From Deltaproteobacteria bacterium (GTDB lineage Bacteria; Myxococcota_A; UBA9160; UBA4427): DNA of 64,000 nt. The notes beneath the pieces were generated by a model. It did no database searches and was not told where the DNA came from. It saw only the letters and a program-made list of their open reading frames with translations. The translations under genes and the position numbers were made by a program. The stretch covers positions 434,001 through 498,000 of the forward strand of contig JADJOR010000011.1 in assembly GCA_016713665.1 (NCBI GenBank). The letters run 5' to 3'. Of this stretch, positions 1 to 8,776 are shown piece by piece (within the stretch, counting starts at the first letter, position 1; every line of letters starts with the position of its first letter).

Positions 1-1025
1 TGGGGATCCGGGAAATGCGCCGGATCGCGGTTGATCGCGCCCCAGACGAAGGTGACGGCGTCGCCCTCGCGGATCGTCTCGTCGTGGAAGGGGATGTCGC
101 GCGCGGCGTATTTCGTGCTGATCTGGACGGCGGTATCGAAGCGCAGCAATTCCTCGACGGCTGCTTCGATGGCCTCGGGATGGGCGCGCAGCCAGTCGAT
201 CCGATCGGGCTGGCGAAGGAGCGCGAGGACGCCCTTCGCGATCAGGTTGGTCGTCGTCTCGTGGCCCGCCTGGAAGAGCAGGATCGTCGTCGCCGCGATG
301 TCGTCGTCCGAGAGCTCCGGAGCCTCGCGCTGGATCGCGACGAGGCGCGAGACGAGATCGTCCGCCGGCTCCGCCCGCCGCGCCGCGATCAGCGCCTTCA
401 CGTACGCGACGAAGGCCAGGGTCGCATCGTCGCCGCGCTTCTCCATCTCGGGCGTGAGCGCCTCCGCGGGGTCCGCGCGCCGGGCGAAGGTCGTCGAATA
501 GCCCTCGATGCGCGGCACGTCCTCGACCGGTGCGCCGAGCAGGCGACAGATCACCGTCACCGGCAACGGAAACGCGAAGTCCGCCACGAGATCCATCTCG
601 CCCCGCGGCTCGACGCGGTCGAGGAGCCCGTCGACGAGGGCCTGGACCGCGGGCCGGAGCTTCTCGATCGAGCGCGGCGTGAAGCCGCGGTTCACGAGCG
701 AGCGCATGCGCTGATGCCGGGCCGGCGCCTGGAACGCGAACATCCGCCGCATGACGTCGATGAACGGGCCGCCGGCGCCGACGCCGGCGAGGCCGAGCAG
801 CCGCTCGTCCTTGATCAAGGCCGAGCTTCGGACGAGGGCCGAGGCGTCGGCGTGGCGCGTGATGATCCAGGGGCGGCCGAGGCGATCGACGGGCGCGCGC
901 CAGACCGGCGCCACCGCGCGCAGCTGATCGTAGAGCCGCGGCAGCTCGTCGCCTCGCCGATCGAGGGCGAGGATGCGTTCGAAGATCCGGGCGGGATCGC
1001 CGGGGAGATCGGGATGGGGCAGCAT
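1..1025 (-). CDS. Cytochrome P450 monooxygenase, C-terminus cut by the window edge
   Basis: Heme-thiolate monooxygenase of the soluble bacterial class. About 341 residues are visible with the N-terminus intact. The I-helix oxygen-activation motif AGHETTT lies near residue 252-258 and the K-helix ExxR appears as ELLR at 292-295; the heme-binding Cys loop lies beyond the left edge. I chose ATG at 1025 (MLPHPDLPGDPARIFERI). The frame stays open upstream, and a GTG at about 1076 is an alternative. The gene is divergent from the epoxide hydrolase at 1201, with about 175 bp between them that probably carry both promoters. It needs a ferredoxin/reductase partner, and none is seen here. The substrate cannot be told from sequence. 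Confidence 0.9.
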   Translation of the reverse strand, partial: MLPHPDLPGDPARIFERILALDRRGDELPRLYDQLRAVAPVWRAPVDRLGRPWIITRHADASALVRSSALIKDERLLGLAGVGAGGPFIDVMRRMFAFQAPARHQRMRSLVNRGFTPRSIEKLRPAVQALVDGLLDRVEPRGEMDLVADFAFPLPVTVICRLLGAPVEDVPRIEGYSTTFARRADPAEALTPEMEKRGDDATLAFVAYVKALIAARRAEPADDLVSRLVAIQREAPELSDDDIAATTILLFQAGHETTTNLIAKGVLALLRQPDRIDWLRAHPEAIEAAVEELLRFDTAVQISTKYAARDIPFHDETIREGDAVTFVWGAINRDPAHFPDP

Positions 1026-1200
1026 CGCTCGCGAGAGTCCCCGATCCGGCCCCGCGACGTCAAGCACTTCTTTCGCGACCGCCCCTCGCCGACGGGCCCG
1101 GTCCTTGCCAGTCTCTTGGCGGCCCTGCGAAGCGCCCGAGCGCGCGTCGCACCGCGCGCGACCGGAGTCCCGAAAGCCAACGAGAGGAAGCCATCTCGCC

Positions 1201-2418
1201 ATGAGCACGCCTGCGCCCACGCCCTTCCGCATCGAGATCCCCGAAGACCGTCTCCACGATCTGCGCCGCCGACTCGCGAGCATCCGCTGGGCCCCGGACT
1301 TCGCGAACGACGACTGGCGCTACGGCACGAACGGGAAATATCTCCGTGAGCTCGTCGCCTACTGGCACGACGGCTACGACTGGCGCGCGCGGGAGAAGCG
1401 GATCAACGCCTACCCGCAGTTCAAGGTCGAGATCGACGGCATGCCGATCCACTTCCTCCACGTGAAGGCAAAGCATCCGGAGAAGTGCGCGGGCGGCCGT
1501 CCCCTGCCCCTGCTGCTGACCCATGGCTGGCCCTGGACCTTCTGGGACTTCGAGAAGGTGATCGGCCCGCTGACCGATCCCGGCGCTTTCGGCGGCGATC
1601 CGAAGGATGCCTTCGACGTCGTCGTTCCGTCACTTCCGGGCTTCGGCTTCTCGACGCCGCTCACGACGCCGGGCATCAACTGGTGGAGGACTGCGGATCT
1701 GTGGGCGACGCTGATGCGCGACGTGCTCGGCCATGAGCGCTTCTGCGCCCATGGCGGCGACTGGGGCGCCCTCGTGACGCTCCAGCTGGGCCATCGTTAT
1801 GCCGACCGCGTCCACGGCGTCCACATCACCGGCATCGCGCCCCTCGAATTCTTCTCCGGCGATCGCCCGTGGTCGATCGGCGGCAGCCTCGACACGATCG
1901 CGAAGGGCACGGGGGAGAAGGAGGCGCTGCTCGCCTGGGAGCGCAAGTTCGCGAGCCACGTCGCGGTGCAGCATCTCGATCCGCAGTCGCTGGCCTTCGC
2001 GATGCACGACTCGCCGATGGGACTGTGCGCCTGGATCCTCGAGCGGAGGCGCAGCTGGGGCGACACCCACGGCGACGTCGAGAGCCGCTTCACGAAGGAC
2101 GAGCTGCTCGACACGATGTCGATCTACTGGCTCACCGACAGCTTCGTGACCTCGGTCCGCTACTACGCCGAGGCCGGCCGCAATCCCTGGAAGCCCGACT
2201 ATACCCGGGAGAGCGCGAACAAACCCATCGTGGCCGCACCGACCGGCATCACGCTCTTCAAGCCCGACATGGCCCCCGGCGACATGAGCTGGAGCGAGAC
2301 CTACTTCAATCGCGTCCAGTTCCGGGTCCACGAGAAGGGCGGCCACTTCGCGCCCGCCGAGGAGCCCGCCGTCCTGGTCACCGACATCCGCGACATGTTC
2401 CGTCGAAACCGGGGGTGA
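1201..2418 (+). CDS. Epoxide hydrolase, EHN plus alpha/beta-hydrolase
   Basis: Cytosolic epoxide hydrolase of the microsomal-EH type (405 aa). The N-terminal EHN segment covers roughly residues 8-120 and is followed by an alpha/beta-hydrolase fold. Visible catalytic parts are the oxyanion motif HGWP, the nucleophile Asp in HGGDWGAL and the C-terminal His in KGGHFAP, so the enzyme looks intact. The open frame reaches further upstream, but ATG 1201 begins the family-like N-terminus, and the upstream codons would run into the divergent P450. The next gene, an SDR, starts 7 nt after this stop, so the two are probably one transcript. An epoxide made by a P450 followed by diol formation and oxidation by the SDR is a plausible but inferred route. 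Confidence 0.93.
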   Translation: MSTPAPTPFRIEIPEDRLHDLRRRLASIRWAPDFANDDWRYGTNGKYLRELVAYWHDGYDWRAREKRINAYPQFKVEIDGMPIHFLHVKAKHPEKCAGGRPLPLLLTHGWPWTFWDFEKVIGPLTDPGAFGGDPKDAFDVVVPSLPGFGFSTPLTTPGINWWRTADLWATLMRDVLGHERFCAHGGDWGALVTLQLGHRYADRVHGVHITGIAPLEFFSGDRPWSIGGSLDTIAKGTGEKEALLAWERKFASHVAVQHLDPQSLAFAMHDSPMGLCAWILERRRSWGDTHGDVESRFTKDELLDTMSIYWLTDSFVTSVRYYAEAGRNPWKPDYTRESANKPIVAAPTGITLFKPDMAPGDMSWSETYFNRVQFRVHEKGGHFAPAEEPAVLVTDIRDMFRRNRG

Positions 2419-2425
2419 GCACACG

Positions 2426-3238
2426 ATGACCGATCTGCTGGGACTCTCGGGCAGGAACGCGATCGTCGTCGGCGCCGGCCGCGGCGCGGGGCGGGCGATG
2501 GCGATCCTGTTTGCGAAGGCGGGCATGCACGTCGCCGTCGTCGACCAGGACCGCTCGACGGCGGCGGAGACGGTGCGCGCGATCGAGGCCGAGGGCGTGC
2601 GCGGGCTCGCGCTGGTCGCGAACGCGATCGACGAGAACGAGCTCGACCGGGCCGTCGGCGACGCGCGCTCGGCCCTCGGACCGCTGCGGGTCGGGGTCAA
2701 CAACGTCGGCAACTTCGGGGCCCACGCCTCCTCGCCGGTCCTCGAGCACGGCTGGGATTTCTGGCAGACCGCGATCGACCAGAACCTGCATACCTGCTTC
2801 AACGTCTCGCGGACCGTCGCCCGCCGCATGATCGACGACGGCGTCCCCGGCGCCCTCGTCTTCATCGCCTCGCTCGCGGGGCTCCGCGGCTCGCCCAATC
2901 TCGCGCCCTACGGCGCGGTCAAGGCCGGCGTCATCCAATTCACGATGACGATGGCCCTCGAGCTCGCGCCCCATCGCATCCGGGTCAACTGCGTCGGCCC
3001 GACCGCGATCGACAGCCCGATGCTGCGCGAGCGGCTGACCGACGAGTCGATCGCGAAGCGCGCGGCCTCGATTCCGTTGGGGCGAATCGCCTCGCCCGAG
3101 GACATCGGGGGCGCAGTCCTCATGCTGGCGAGCGATCTCGCGGGATTCGTGACGGGTCAGACCGTCATGGCCGACGGCGGGGTCAGCTGTACGAGCCAGC
3201 GCCCGTCGATGAATCCGGGCGAGGCGCGGGTTCGCTGA
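2426..3238 (+). CDS. Short-chain dehydrogenase/reductase
   Basis: Classical SDR of 270 aa. The Rossmann nucleotide loop reads VGAGRGAG near residue 14, a variant of the usual TGxxxGxG. It is followed by a catalytic Ser in the IASLAGL strand and the YGAVK (YxxxK) pair. The C-terminus has the typical TGQTVMADGG segment with a short extension. The start ATG follows a GGGGGTGAG stretch that overlaps the epoxide hydrolase stop, which suggests translational coupling. The acidic residue after the second beta strand (VVDQD) suggests NAD(H) preference, an inference. The substrate is unknown; a diol or alcohol from the adjacent hydrolase is the contextual guess. Confidence 0.9.
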   Translation: MTDLLGLSGRNAIVVGAGRGAGRAMAILFAKAGMHVAVVDQDRSTAAETVRAIEAEGVRGLALVANAIDENELDRAVGDARSALGPLRVGVNNVGNFGAHASSPVLEHGWDFWQTAIDQNLHTCFNVSRTVARRMIDDGVPGALVFIASLAGLRGSPNLAPYGAVKAGVIQFTMTMALELAPHRIRVNCVGPTAIDSPMLRERLTDESIAKRAASIPLGRIASPEDIGGAVLMLASDLAGFVTGQTVMADGGVSCTSQRPSMNPGEARVR

Positions 3239-3297
3239 AAGCATGGAATCATGAAGGGGCACGACGAACGCGAGATCCCCGAGGAGGAGAATTCGAG

Positions 3298-3744
3298 ATG
3301 CCGAACCTGCGCAAGCCGATCGCGCGCGAGACCCGAGCGATTCTCCGCTCGCGCGGTGTCCGGGTCGCCCCGATCGTCCTGATTCCGCTCCTCGTCGCCT
3401 GTCGCGAAGCCCCGGTCCCGCCGACCGGACAAGGGCTCTTCCTCCAGCACTGCGCCTCCTGCCACGGCGAGTCCGGCGAGGGAACGGGCCCCATCGCGGC
3501 CTCGCTCGCGCGTCCGCCCTCGGACCTCACGCGCATCGCGGAGCGCAACGGAGGCCGCTTCGACGAGGCCGACGTGATGCACGTCATCGACGGGCGACGC
3601 GCCGTCACGGAGCACGGTCCCCGGGAGATGCCCGTCTGGGGCGCGGTCTTCGAGGAGCAGGGCCGCCCCGGCCACTATCCCGCCTATACGTCGCTGCTCC
3701 ACTCGCGGGCGCTGACGGACTACCTCCGCTCGATCCAGAAGTAG
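3298..3744 (+). CDS. c-type cytochrome lipoprotein
   Basis: Small exported monoheme cytochrome c of 148 aa. The N-terminal hydrophobic segment ends in a lipobox-like LLVAC, so the protein is probably lipid-anchored after signal peptidase II cleavage. The heme-binding CASCH motif lies at about residues 52-56 and a Met-containing REMPVWG segment could supply the axial Met. A strong AGGAGGAGAA ribosome site precedes ATG 3298. It lies 59 nt after the SDR and could be transcribed with it. The likely role is periplasmic electron transfer; the partner oxidase or dehydrogenase is not identifiable here. Confidence 0.88.
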   Translation: MPNLRKPIARETRAILRSRGVRVAPIVLIPLLVACREAPVPPTGQGLFLQHCASCHGESGEGTGPIAASLARPPSDLTRIAERNGGRFDEADVMHVIDGRRAVTEHGPREMPVWGAVFEEQGRPGHYPAYTSLLHSRALTDYLRSIQK

Positions 3745-3794
3745 AGGTCGTCCCCACCGCCCGTGGCGCGACCGGCACGCGTCGTCTGGGAAGA

Positions 3795-4841
3795 CTACGT
3801 CGGCATCGCGTCCGTCGCTCCCGCGACGGCGGTCGCTGCCGTTGCCGTCGCCGACGATCGCAACAGGCTCGGCACCGCATCGGGCAGGTCATGGCCTCTC
3901 GATCCGATGCGGGCGGTCTGCTTGCGCGCATTGCGCTCGATCGACTCCGGCCCCCGCACGCACGCGCCGAGGAAGACCGCGAGATAGCTCGCGTCGACGA
4001 TCGCGCCCGACGCCGCGAGCTCCGGCCGGAGCGCCAGATGGAGCTGCTTCAGGTTGTACCAGGGCACGCCCGGATGGACGTGGTGGCCGATGTGATAGTT
4101 GATGTTGTTCCAGAAGAAGCGATTCGCGGAATTGCTCAGGATCGTGCGCGTCCCGAGCAGCTGCCCCTCGTCCCAGGGCGTCTCGTAGTGCTCGGCGAGA
4201 AAACGGACGCTGTTGAGCAGCGTGAAGAGGAAGGCCGGGACCAGCCAGATCGCGAGGACCCGACCCAGGACGGCATGATGCGCCGAGAGCGCGAGCAGCC
4301 CGCCGATCACGGCGACCCGCAGCAGCAGCTCGGCGCCGTGGATCAGCCAGCGGCGGCGGTCGAAATGCTGGAACGGGTAGATGAAGGTGAACTGGACGAC
4401 GGTCAGGAGTCCGCCGATCAGGATGTAGGCGTAGAAGAGCACGAAGTCGAGGAGACCACGCCGCCCCATCGTGAAGGCGTCGGGATCCCGGGGACTCCGG
4501 TTGAAGCGATGATGGGCGAGATGATCGTCCTTGAAGGAGATGAAGGTCACGAGCAGCGGAATCATCGAGAAGATCCCGAAGGCCCAGTTCTTCCAGCGCT
4601 TTTCGAAGAGCGTGTTGTGGGTGCAGTCGTGCATGAACGTCACGATGCCCATCCAGAGATAACCCATGGCGGCGTAGAAGACCCAGCGCAGGAGCTCGCT
4701 CGAAGTCGTCCAGGCCCCGACGCCCGCGGCGACGAGCAGACCGTAGAAGAGCGGGATCTTCAGGTTGGGGAGCCGGCGATGGAGATGCAGCCGCTTGAGC
4801 TCGGCGATCGGAATCCGATGGGTCCCCGCGCGTGCGGTCAT
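3795..4841 (-). CDS. Membrane fatty acid desaturase (three His boxes)
   Basis: Integral-membrane di-iron desaturase of about 348 aa. The three histidine clusters are HDCTH, HLAHH and HIGHH, separated by hydrophobic helices as expected for acyl-lipid or acyl-CoA desaturases, and also found in related hydroxylases and ketolases. The frame is open well upstream, but ATG 4841 (MTARAGTHRIPIAEL) is preceded by AGGGGCAGG, so I take that start. The C-terminal 30 residues are Ala/Thr-rich and less conserved. It converges on the cytochrome c gene with a 50-bp gap and stands alone. The 288 bp upstream (4842-5129) hold its promoter region and no other gene I can support. Confidence 0.9.
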   Translation of the reverse strand: MTARAGTHRIPIAELKRLHLHRRLPNLKIPLFYGLLVAAGVGAWTTSSELLRWVFYAAMGYLWMGIVTFMHDCTHNTLFEKRWKNWAFGIFSMIPLLVTFISFKDDHLAHHRFNRSPRDPDAFTMGRRGLLDFVLFYAYILIGGLLTVVQFTFIYPFQHFDRRRWLIHGAELLLRVAVIGGLLALSAHHAVLGRVLAIWLVPAFLFTLLNSVRFLAEHYETPWDEGQLLGTRTILSNSANRFFWNNINYHIGHHVHPGVPWYNLKQLHLALRPELAASGAIVDASYLAVFLGACVRGPESIERNARKQTARIGSRGHDLPDAVPSLLRSSATATAATAVAGATDAMPT

Positions 4842-5129
4842 CCTGCCCCTCCCCTTCGCCTGGAATCGTCGTGATTCCCGAGAGCGCTGGATGCCGCAAT
4901 CGCAAGCCCACGGTAGCGGACCGGGGGCCGACGGCGTCGGAAGGCACGTTCGAGAACGATGGGGGCGACTCTGGGAACCCGGTCGGGGGGAATCGTTCCG
5001 TGTGCCGGAAGCAGCCGATTCGGGCACGGATCCGGTGGCGCGCTCGGGCCGAGGGAGATCGATCGAGGGCGATCGAAGGGGTACGGCGGGGAGGATCCCC
5101 ACCCGCGTCGTGGAGGCTCGCCCCCCGCC

Positions 5130-6068
5130 CTACCGCCCGCTCATCCGCGCGACGACTGCCCCCATCGTCTCCATCGCGTGCTCGGGCACGATCCAGTAGC
5201 TGACCCCGAATCGCTCCCGCTTCGCCTCGAGCCCGTCGCAGATCTCGTCGACGCTGCCGACCCAGGCGTAGGGGACCTGGCGGGCCTCTTCGAGGGAGAA
5301 CGCATAACGGGCGGCGAGGATCCGGTCGCCCTCGGCCCGGCTCGAGACGAGCCCGTCCGCGTAGACCTGCATGCAGAGCTCGAGCGCGTCCATCCGCGCG
5401 CCCGCCGCCTCGGCGATCCAGCGGAGCTTCTCGTCCGTCACGTCCGCCTTCGAGTCGAGATCGGTCTCCGCGTCGTGGGCCCCCGAGCGCGCCGCCGGGT
5501 TGATGCCGACGATGTCGGCGGTCTCGGCTGCGAGCGACAGGACCTTGCGTCCCCCGCCGCCGATCAGGATCGGCAGCGGATCCTGCACCGGCCGCGGATG
5601 CCCCTCGATCTCGCCGATCGTGTAGTGCTCGCCCTTCGACGCATGGGGCTTCCCCGACCAGAAGCCGCGCAGGATCCCGATCGCTTCGCGCAGGCGCTCG
5701 ATCCGGCGACTCGCCGCGTCGAACTCGAGCCCCATCGCCTCGTACTCGGCCTTCTTCCAGCCCGTCCCGATCCCGAGCTCGACGCGCCCCCCGGAGAGCG
5801 AGTCCAGGGTCGCGATCTCCTTCGCGAGCACGATCGGATGGCGGAAGTCGTTGGCGAGCACGCTCGAGCCGACGCGCAATCGCGTCGTCGCGCAGGCGAG
5901 CGCCGTCGCCGCGACGAGCGGGCCGAGCTGGGGATGGGTGGGGTGGTCGGAGACGAGGATCGTCGAATAGCCCAGCGCCTCCGACCGACGCGCCATGTCG
6001 GCGAGGGTCGCCCCGTCCTTCGCCGTCCGGAACTTGAGCCCGAACCGGAATCGCCGCGGATGCTTCAT
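5130..6068 (-). CDS. Luciferase-like F420-dependent oxidoreductase
   Basis: TIM-barrel flavin/F420 oxidoreductase of the luciferase-like superfamily (312 aa), closest by eye to the MSMEG_2516-type F420 group. Recognisable segments are the early EALGYSTILVSDHP strand, the central GGRVELGIGTGWKKAEY block and the HPRPVQDPLPILIGGGG strand. It lies 15 nt downstream of the amidohydrolase gene and is probably co-transcribed with it. No flavin reductase is adjacent, which fits F420H2 as cofactor better than FMNH2, an inference. The substrate is unknown. Confidence 0.85.
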   Translation of the reverse strand: MKHPRRFRFGLKFRTAKDGATLADMARRSEALGYSTILVSDHPTHPQLGPLVAATALACATTRLRVGSSVLANDFRHPIVLAKEIATLDSLSGGRVELGIGTGWKKAEYEAMGLEFDAASRRIERLREAIGILRGFWSGKPHASKGEHYTIGEIEGHPRPVQDPLPILIGGGGRKVLSLAAETADIVGINPAARSGAHDAETDLDSKADVTDEKLRWIAEAAGARMDALELCMQVYADGLVSSRAEGDRILAARYAFSLEEARQVPYAWVGSVDEICDGLEAKRERFGVSYWIVPEHAMETMGAVVARMSGR

Positions 6069-6083
6069 CGAGAGTCCACTCCG

Positions 6084-7751
6084 TCAGGCCGTCGCGCGCA
6101 GGATGCGCCCGGGGAAGCGCTCGAGAGACTCGAGGAGCGAGGCCCCGTCGCTGCGGATCGGGACCCCGTTCACGAGCACGTGATCGATGCCCCCCGGCCG
6201 ATCGGCGATCAGGCGATCGCCTCCCGCCGGCATGTCGACGACGCGGCGGATGGGCCCGGGCGCGACCTTCTGCCAGTCGAGGACGACGACGTCGGCCGGT
6301 CGCCCGACCGCCAGCACGCCGCGATCGAGGGCGAGGACGTGGGCGATCTCGCCGGTCAGCTTGTGGATCCCGCGCTCGATCGACATGAGGCCGCGATCGC
6401 GGACCCAGTTCGCGAGGAAGTCGGTCGGCATGACGGCGTCGCAGATCTGGCCGACGTGGGCCCCGGCGTCGGAGAGGCCGAGGATGCAGCCGTCGGCGGC
6501 GAGCAGACGACCGACGCCCTCGACGTCGTCGTTCGCGAAGACGATCTCGAAGCGCGTCAGCAGGCCGTCGTCGAGGGAGACGTCGGAGACGACGTCGAAG
6601 GGCGTGACCCCGCGCTCGTCGGCCAGCGACTGGACCGAGCGCCCGACGAGCTCGGGATGGCTCGCCGACTCGGAGATCGTGACCGTCTTCCAGCCGGGAT
6701 CGATCCATTTGCGCGAGTCGAACTGCTCCGTCACGCGTGCGCGCCAGGCGCGATCGGCGAAGAGCTTCGGGCGATCCGCGTGCGGGAGCGCCGCGAGCTC
6801 GGCGAAGGCGGGCATCTGATAGAAGGAGGTCGGCTCGCGCATCATGATCTGTTGCACGATCGGCCGACAGGTCACCTGCGCCCAGACGTCGGCGCCGGCC
6901 TTCCGCTCCGCGACATGGCGCGCGAGCTTCTCCTGATAGGGCGCGCGCGACGACCACGACGCGGGATAGGTCAGGATCGCGGACCAGTTGAGCCGCCGCC
7001 CCATCTTCTTCTGGAATTCGTAGATCCAGGCGAACTCCTCGCCCGCCGCGAGGTGGACGACGCCGAGCCCGATCTCCCCGGGCACCATCGCCAGCGCCTC
7101 GAGCTCCGCCTGGCTCGACATGACCGAGGGGACGGGGCGCCCGCCGTCGCCGATGTGGAACCCCGCGCGATCCGACGAGAAGCCGAGCGCCCCGCCGCGG
7201 ATCGAGTCCGCGACGAGCTGCTTCATCTGCGCGACCTCCGCGTCCGTCGCCTTGCGCTCGTAGGCGTCGTCGCCCAGCACGTAGGCGCGCACCGGCGTAT
7301 GGCCGACATAACCCCCGAAGTTGATCGCGACGCCCGCCCGCTCGACCGCGTCGAGATATTGCGGATAGGACTCGAAATCCCAGCGCACCCCCGCCTCGAG
7401 CGTCTCGAGCCGCATGTCCTCGACCTTGTCGAGGGTCCGCATCAGCGAGCCGCGCTCCGCGGCCTTCGTCGGCGCGATGCTGTAGCCGCAATTGCCCGCG
7501 ACGACGCTCGTCACGCCCTGCCACGAGGACGGCGTCAGCGCGCGATCCCAGAGGACCTGCGGATCGTAGTGGGTATGGATGTCGATGAAGCCCGGCACGA
7601 CGAGCCGACCGGACGCGTCGATCTCACGGCGACCACGGACCGTCGGCGCCAGCTCGGCGATGCGACCCCCTTCGATTCCGACGTCGAGCCGCGCCGGCTT
7701 CGCCCCGGTCCCGTCGACCACCGTCCCGCCTCGAATCGCGATCTCGTGCAT
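6084..7751 (-). CDS. N-acyl-D-amino-acid deacylase-like amidohydrolase
   Basis: Metal-dependent amidohydrolase of 555 aa, D-aminoacylase/dihydroorotase type. The N-terminal beta-sandwich leads into the metal motif GFIDIHTHYDPQ (HxH) near residue 55. A GNCGYS segment resembles the Cys-containing metal site of D-aminoacylases, and LSDAGAHVG carries the conserved Asp. The C-terminus rebuilds the sandwich (LAVGRPADVVVLD) and ends like other family members, so the gene is complete. Start ATG 7751 opens with the typical IRGGTVVDGTG. It precedes the luciferase-like gene by 15 nt. It may hydrolyse an N-acyl amide or cyclic amide, but the substrate is not readable. Confidence 0.9.
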   Translation of the reverse strand: MHEIAIRGGTVVDGTGAKPARLDVGIEGGRIAELAPTVRGRREIDASGRLVVPGFIDIHTHYDPQVLWDRALTPSSWQGVTSVVAGNCGYSIAPTKAAERGSLMRTLDKVEDMRLETLEAGVRWDFESYPQYLDAVERAGVAINFGGYVGHTPVRAYVLGDDAYERKATDAEVAQMKQLVADSIRGGALGFSSDRAGFHIGDGGRPVPSVMSSQAELEALAMVPGEIGLGVVHLAAGEEFAWIYEFQKKMGRRLNWSAILTYPASWSSRAPYQEKLARHVAERKAGADVWAQVTCRPIVQQIMMREPTSFYQMPAFAELAALPHADRPKLFADRAWRARVTEQFDSRKWIDPGWKTVTISESASHPELVGRSVQSLADERGVTPFDVVSDVSLDDGLLTRFEIVFANDDVEGVGRLLAADGCILGLSDAGAHVGQICDAVMPTDFLANWVRDRGLMSIERGIHKLTGEIAHVLALDRGVLAVGRPADVVVLDWQKVAPGPIRRVVDMPAGGDRLIADRPGGIDHVLVNGVPIRSDGASLLESLERFPGRILRATA

Positions 7752-7852
7752 GGCCGTCTCCTCCTGGGCTGGAATCGAGCCCCGGGGCTCGCGAGAGTGG
7801 TAGACGACGGGGTCGGGCCGCGCCAGATCGCTCGCCGACGCTCGGCGCGCCC

Positions 7853-8725
7853 TCAGCCTCCGTCGTCGAGGGCCAGCGGGACGAAGACGGCCTCGCTCGC
7901 GCCGTCGATGCGGAAGTCGCGGATTCGCGTCTGGGCGCGGTTCGAGAGGAGGAATTGCTCGAGGGCGAAGGCCGCCTCGTCGTGGATCGACCGGCTGTCC
8001 ACGCGGTCGGCATCGAGCCGCAGGACCGAATAGACCTGGCGCAGCCCCGCAGCCGGTTGCGAGAGCGCCGCGAGTCCCGTGCGCTCCCGGGCGAGCAGGA
8101 ACGACGCCAGATCGGCGAGCACGTAGGCGGGCTTGCGCCCCGCGACCTCGAGCGCGTCGACCATGCCCGCCGTCCGCTCGACCATCGTCTCCCAGCGCTT
8201 CTCGGGATCGAGCCCGGCGGCGACGAACAAGTCCCGCTCGCGCGCGCGCACGTCGGAGTCGTCGGCCCGTCGCACGAAGGCCGCCCGCAGCCGGAAGATC
8301 TGCGTGATCGCCAGCTCCGGGGTCTTCGCCTTCGCGACGCCGGCGGGGTCGGCTTTCGGTCCGGCGATCACGAAGCGACTCTCGAGGAAGGGCTTGCGCG
8401 AGAAGGCAACGCCCGACTCGAGCAACGCGCGCTCTTCGGGGGATGCGGGGGAGAGCACGATGTCCGCCTCACCGCGCCGCCCGATCGCCATCGCCTCGGC
8501 GGTGCCCCGACCGATGATGCGGACCGAGTGGCCGCTCTGCGCGACGAAGTCCTTCAGCAGAACGTTGAGCAGCCCGGATCGCTCGAGGCTGACGGTCGTC
8601 GCGATGCGAAGCGGCCTTTCCTCCGCGCCGACCGGCCGCGCGGCCGGGAGGAACGCGAGGCAGACCAGAATCCCGACCAGCCGATGGCCGACCCTCCCGA
8701 CGAATCCGCTGACCATTCGACGCAA
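7853..8725 (-). CDS. TupA/WtpA-like periplasmic oxyanion-binding protein
   Basis: Probable exported substrate-binding protein of about 290 aa, like tungstate/molybdate-type binding proteins. It has an N-terminal signal sequence, a mature start LRIATTVSLERSGLLNVLL, and the ADIVLSPAS segment that matches the oxyanion-binding region of the TupA group. The predicted start is TTG 8725, which has GGAGGGG five bases upstream; ATG 8716 has a poor spacing. The usual TupB permease and TupC ATPase are absent from both sides, so it is an orphan binding protein. A molybdopterin oxidoreductase lies about 11 kb away, but no direct link is shown. Confidence 0.75.
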   Translation of the reverse strand: MRRMVSGFVGRVGHRLVGILVCLAFLPAARPVGAEERPLRIATTVSLERSGLLNVLLKDFVAQSGHSVRIIGRGTAEAMAIGRRGEADIVLSPASPEERALLESGVAFSRKPFLESRFVIAGPKADPAGVAKAKTPELAITQIFRLRAAFVRRADDSDVRARERDLFVAAGLDPEKRWETMVERTAGMVDALEVAGRKPAYVLADLASFLLARERTGLAALSQPAAGLRQVYSVLRLDADRVDSRSIHDEAAFALEQFLLSNRAQTRIRDFRIDGASEAVFVPLALDDGG

Positions 8726-8776
8726 TCGATCCCCTCCCCCGCGCGCGCGGCGCGTCGCGCGCTTCGTGCCGTGCCC

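Noticed and set aside
3889..7524. Long minus-strand open frame of about 1200 codons across three genes
   Set aside because: It is an off-frame reading of the desaturase, luciferase-like and amidohydrolase genes: Arg/Ala-rich with no domain, whereas the other frame has clear motifs.
4959..8033. Plus-strand open frame of about 1000 codons
   Set aside because: Antisense shadow of two minus-strand genes with recognised motifs; composition is Arg/Asp/Leu-rich and domainless.
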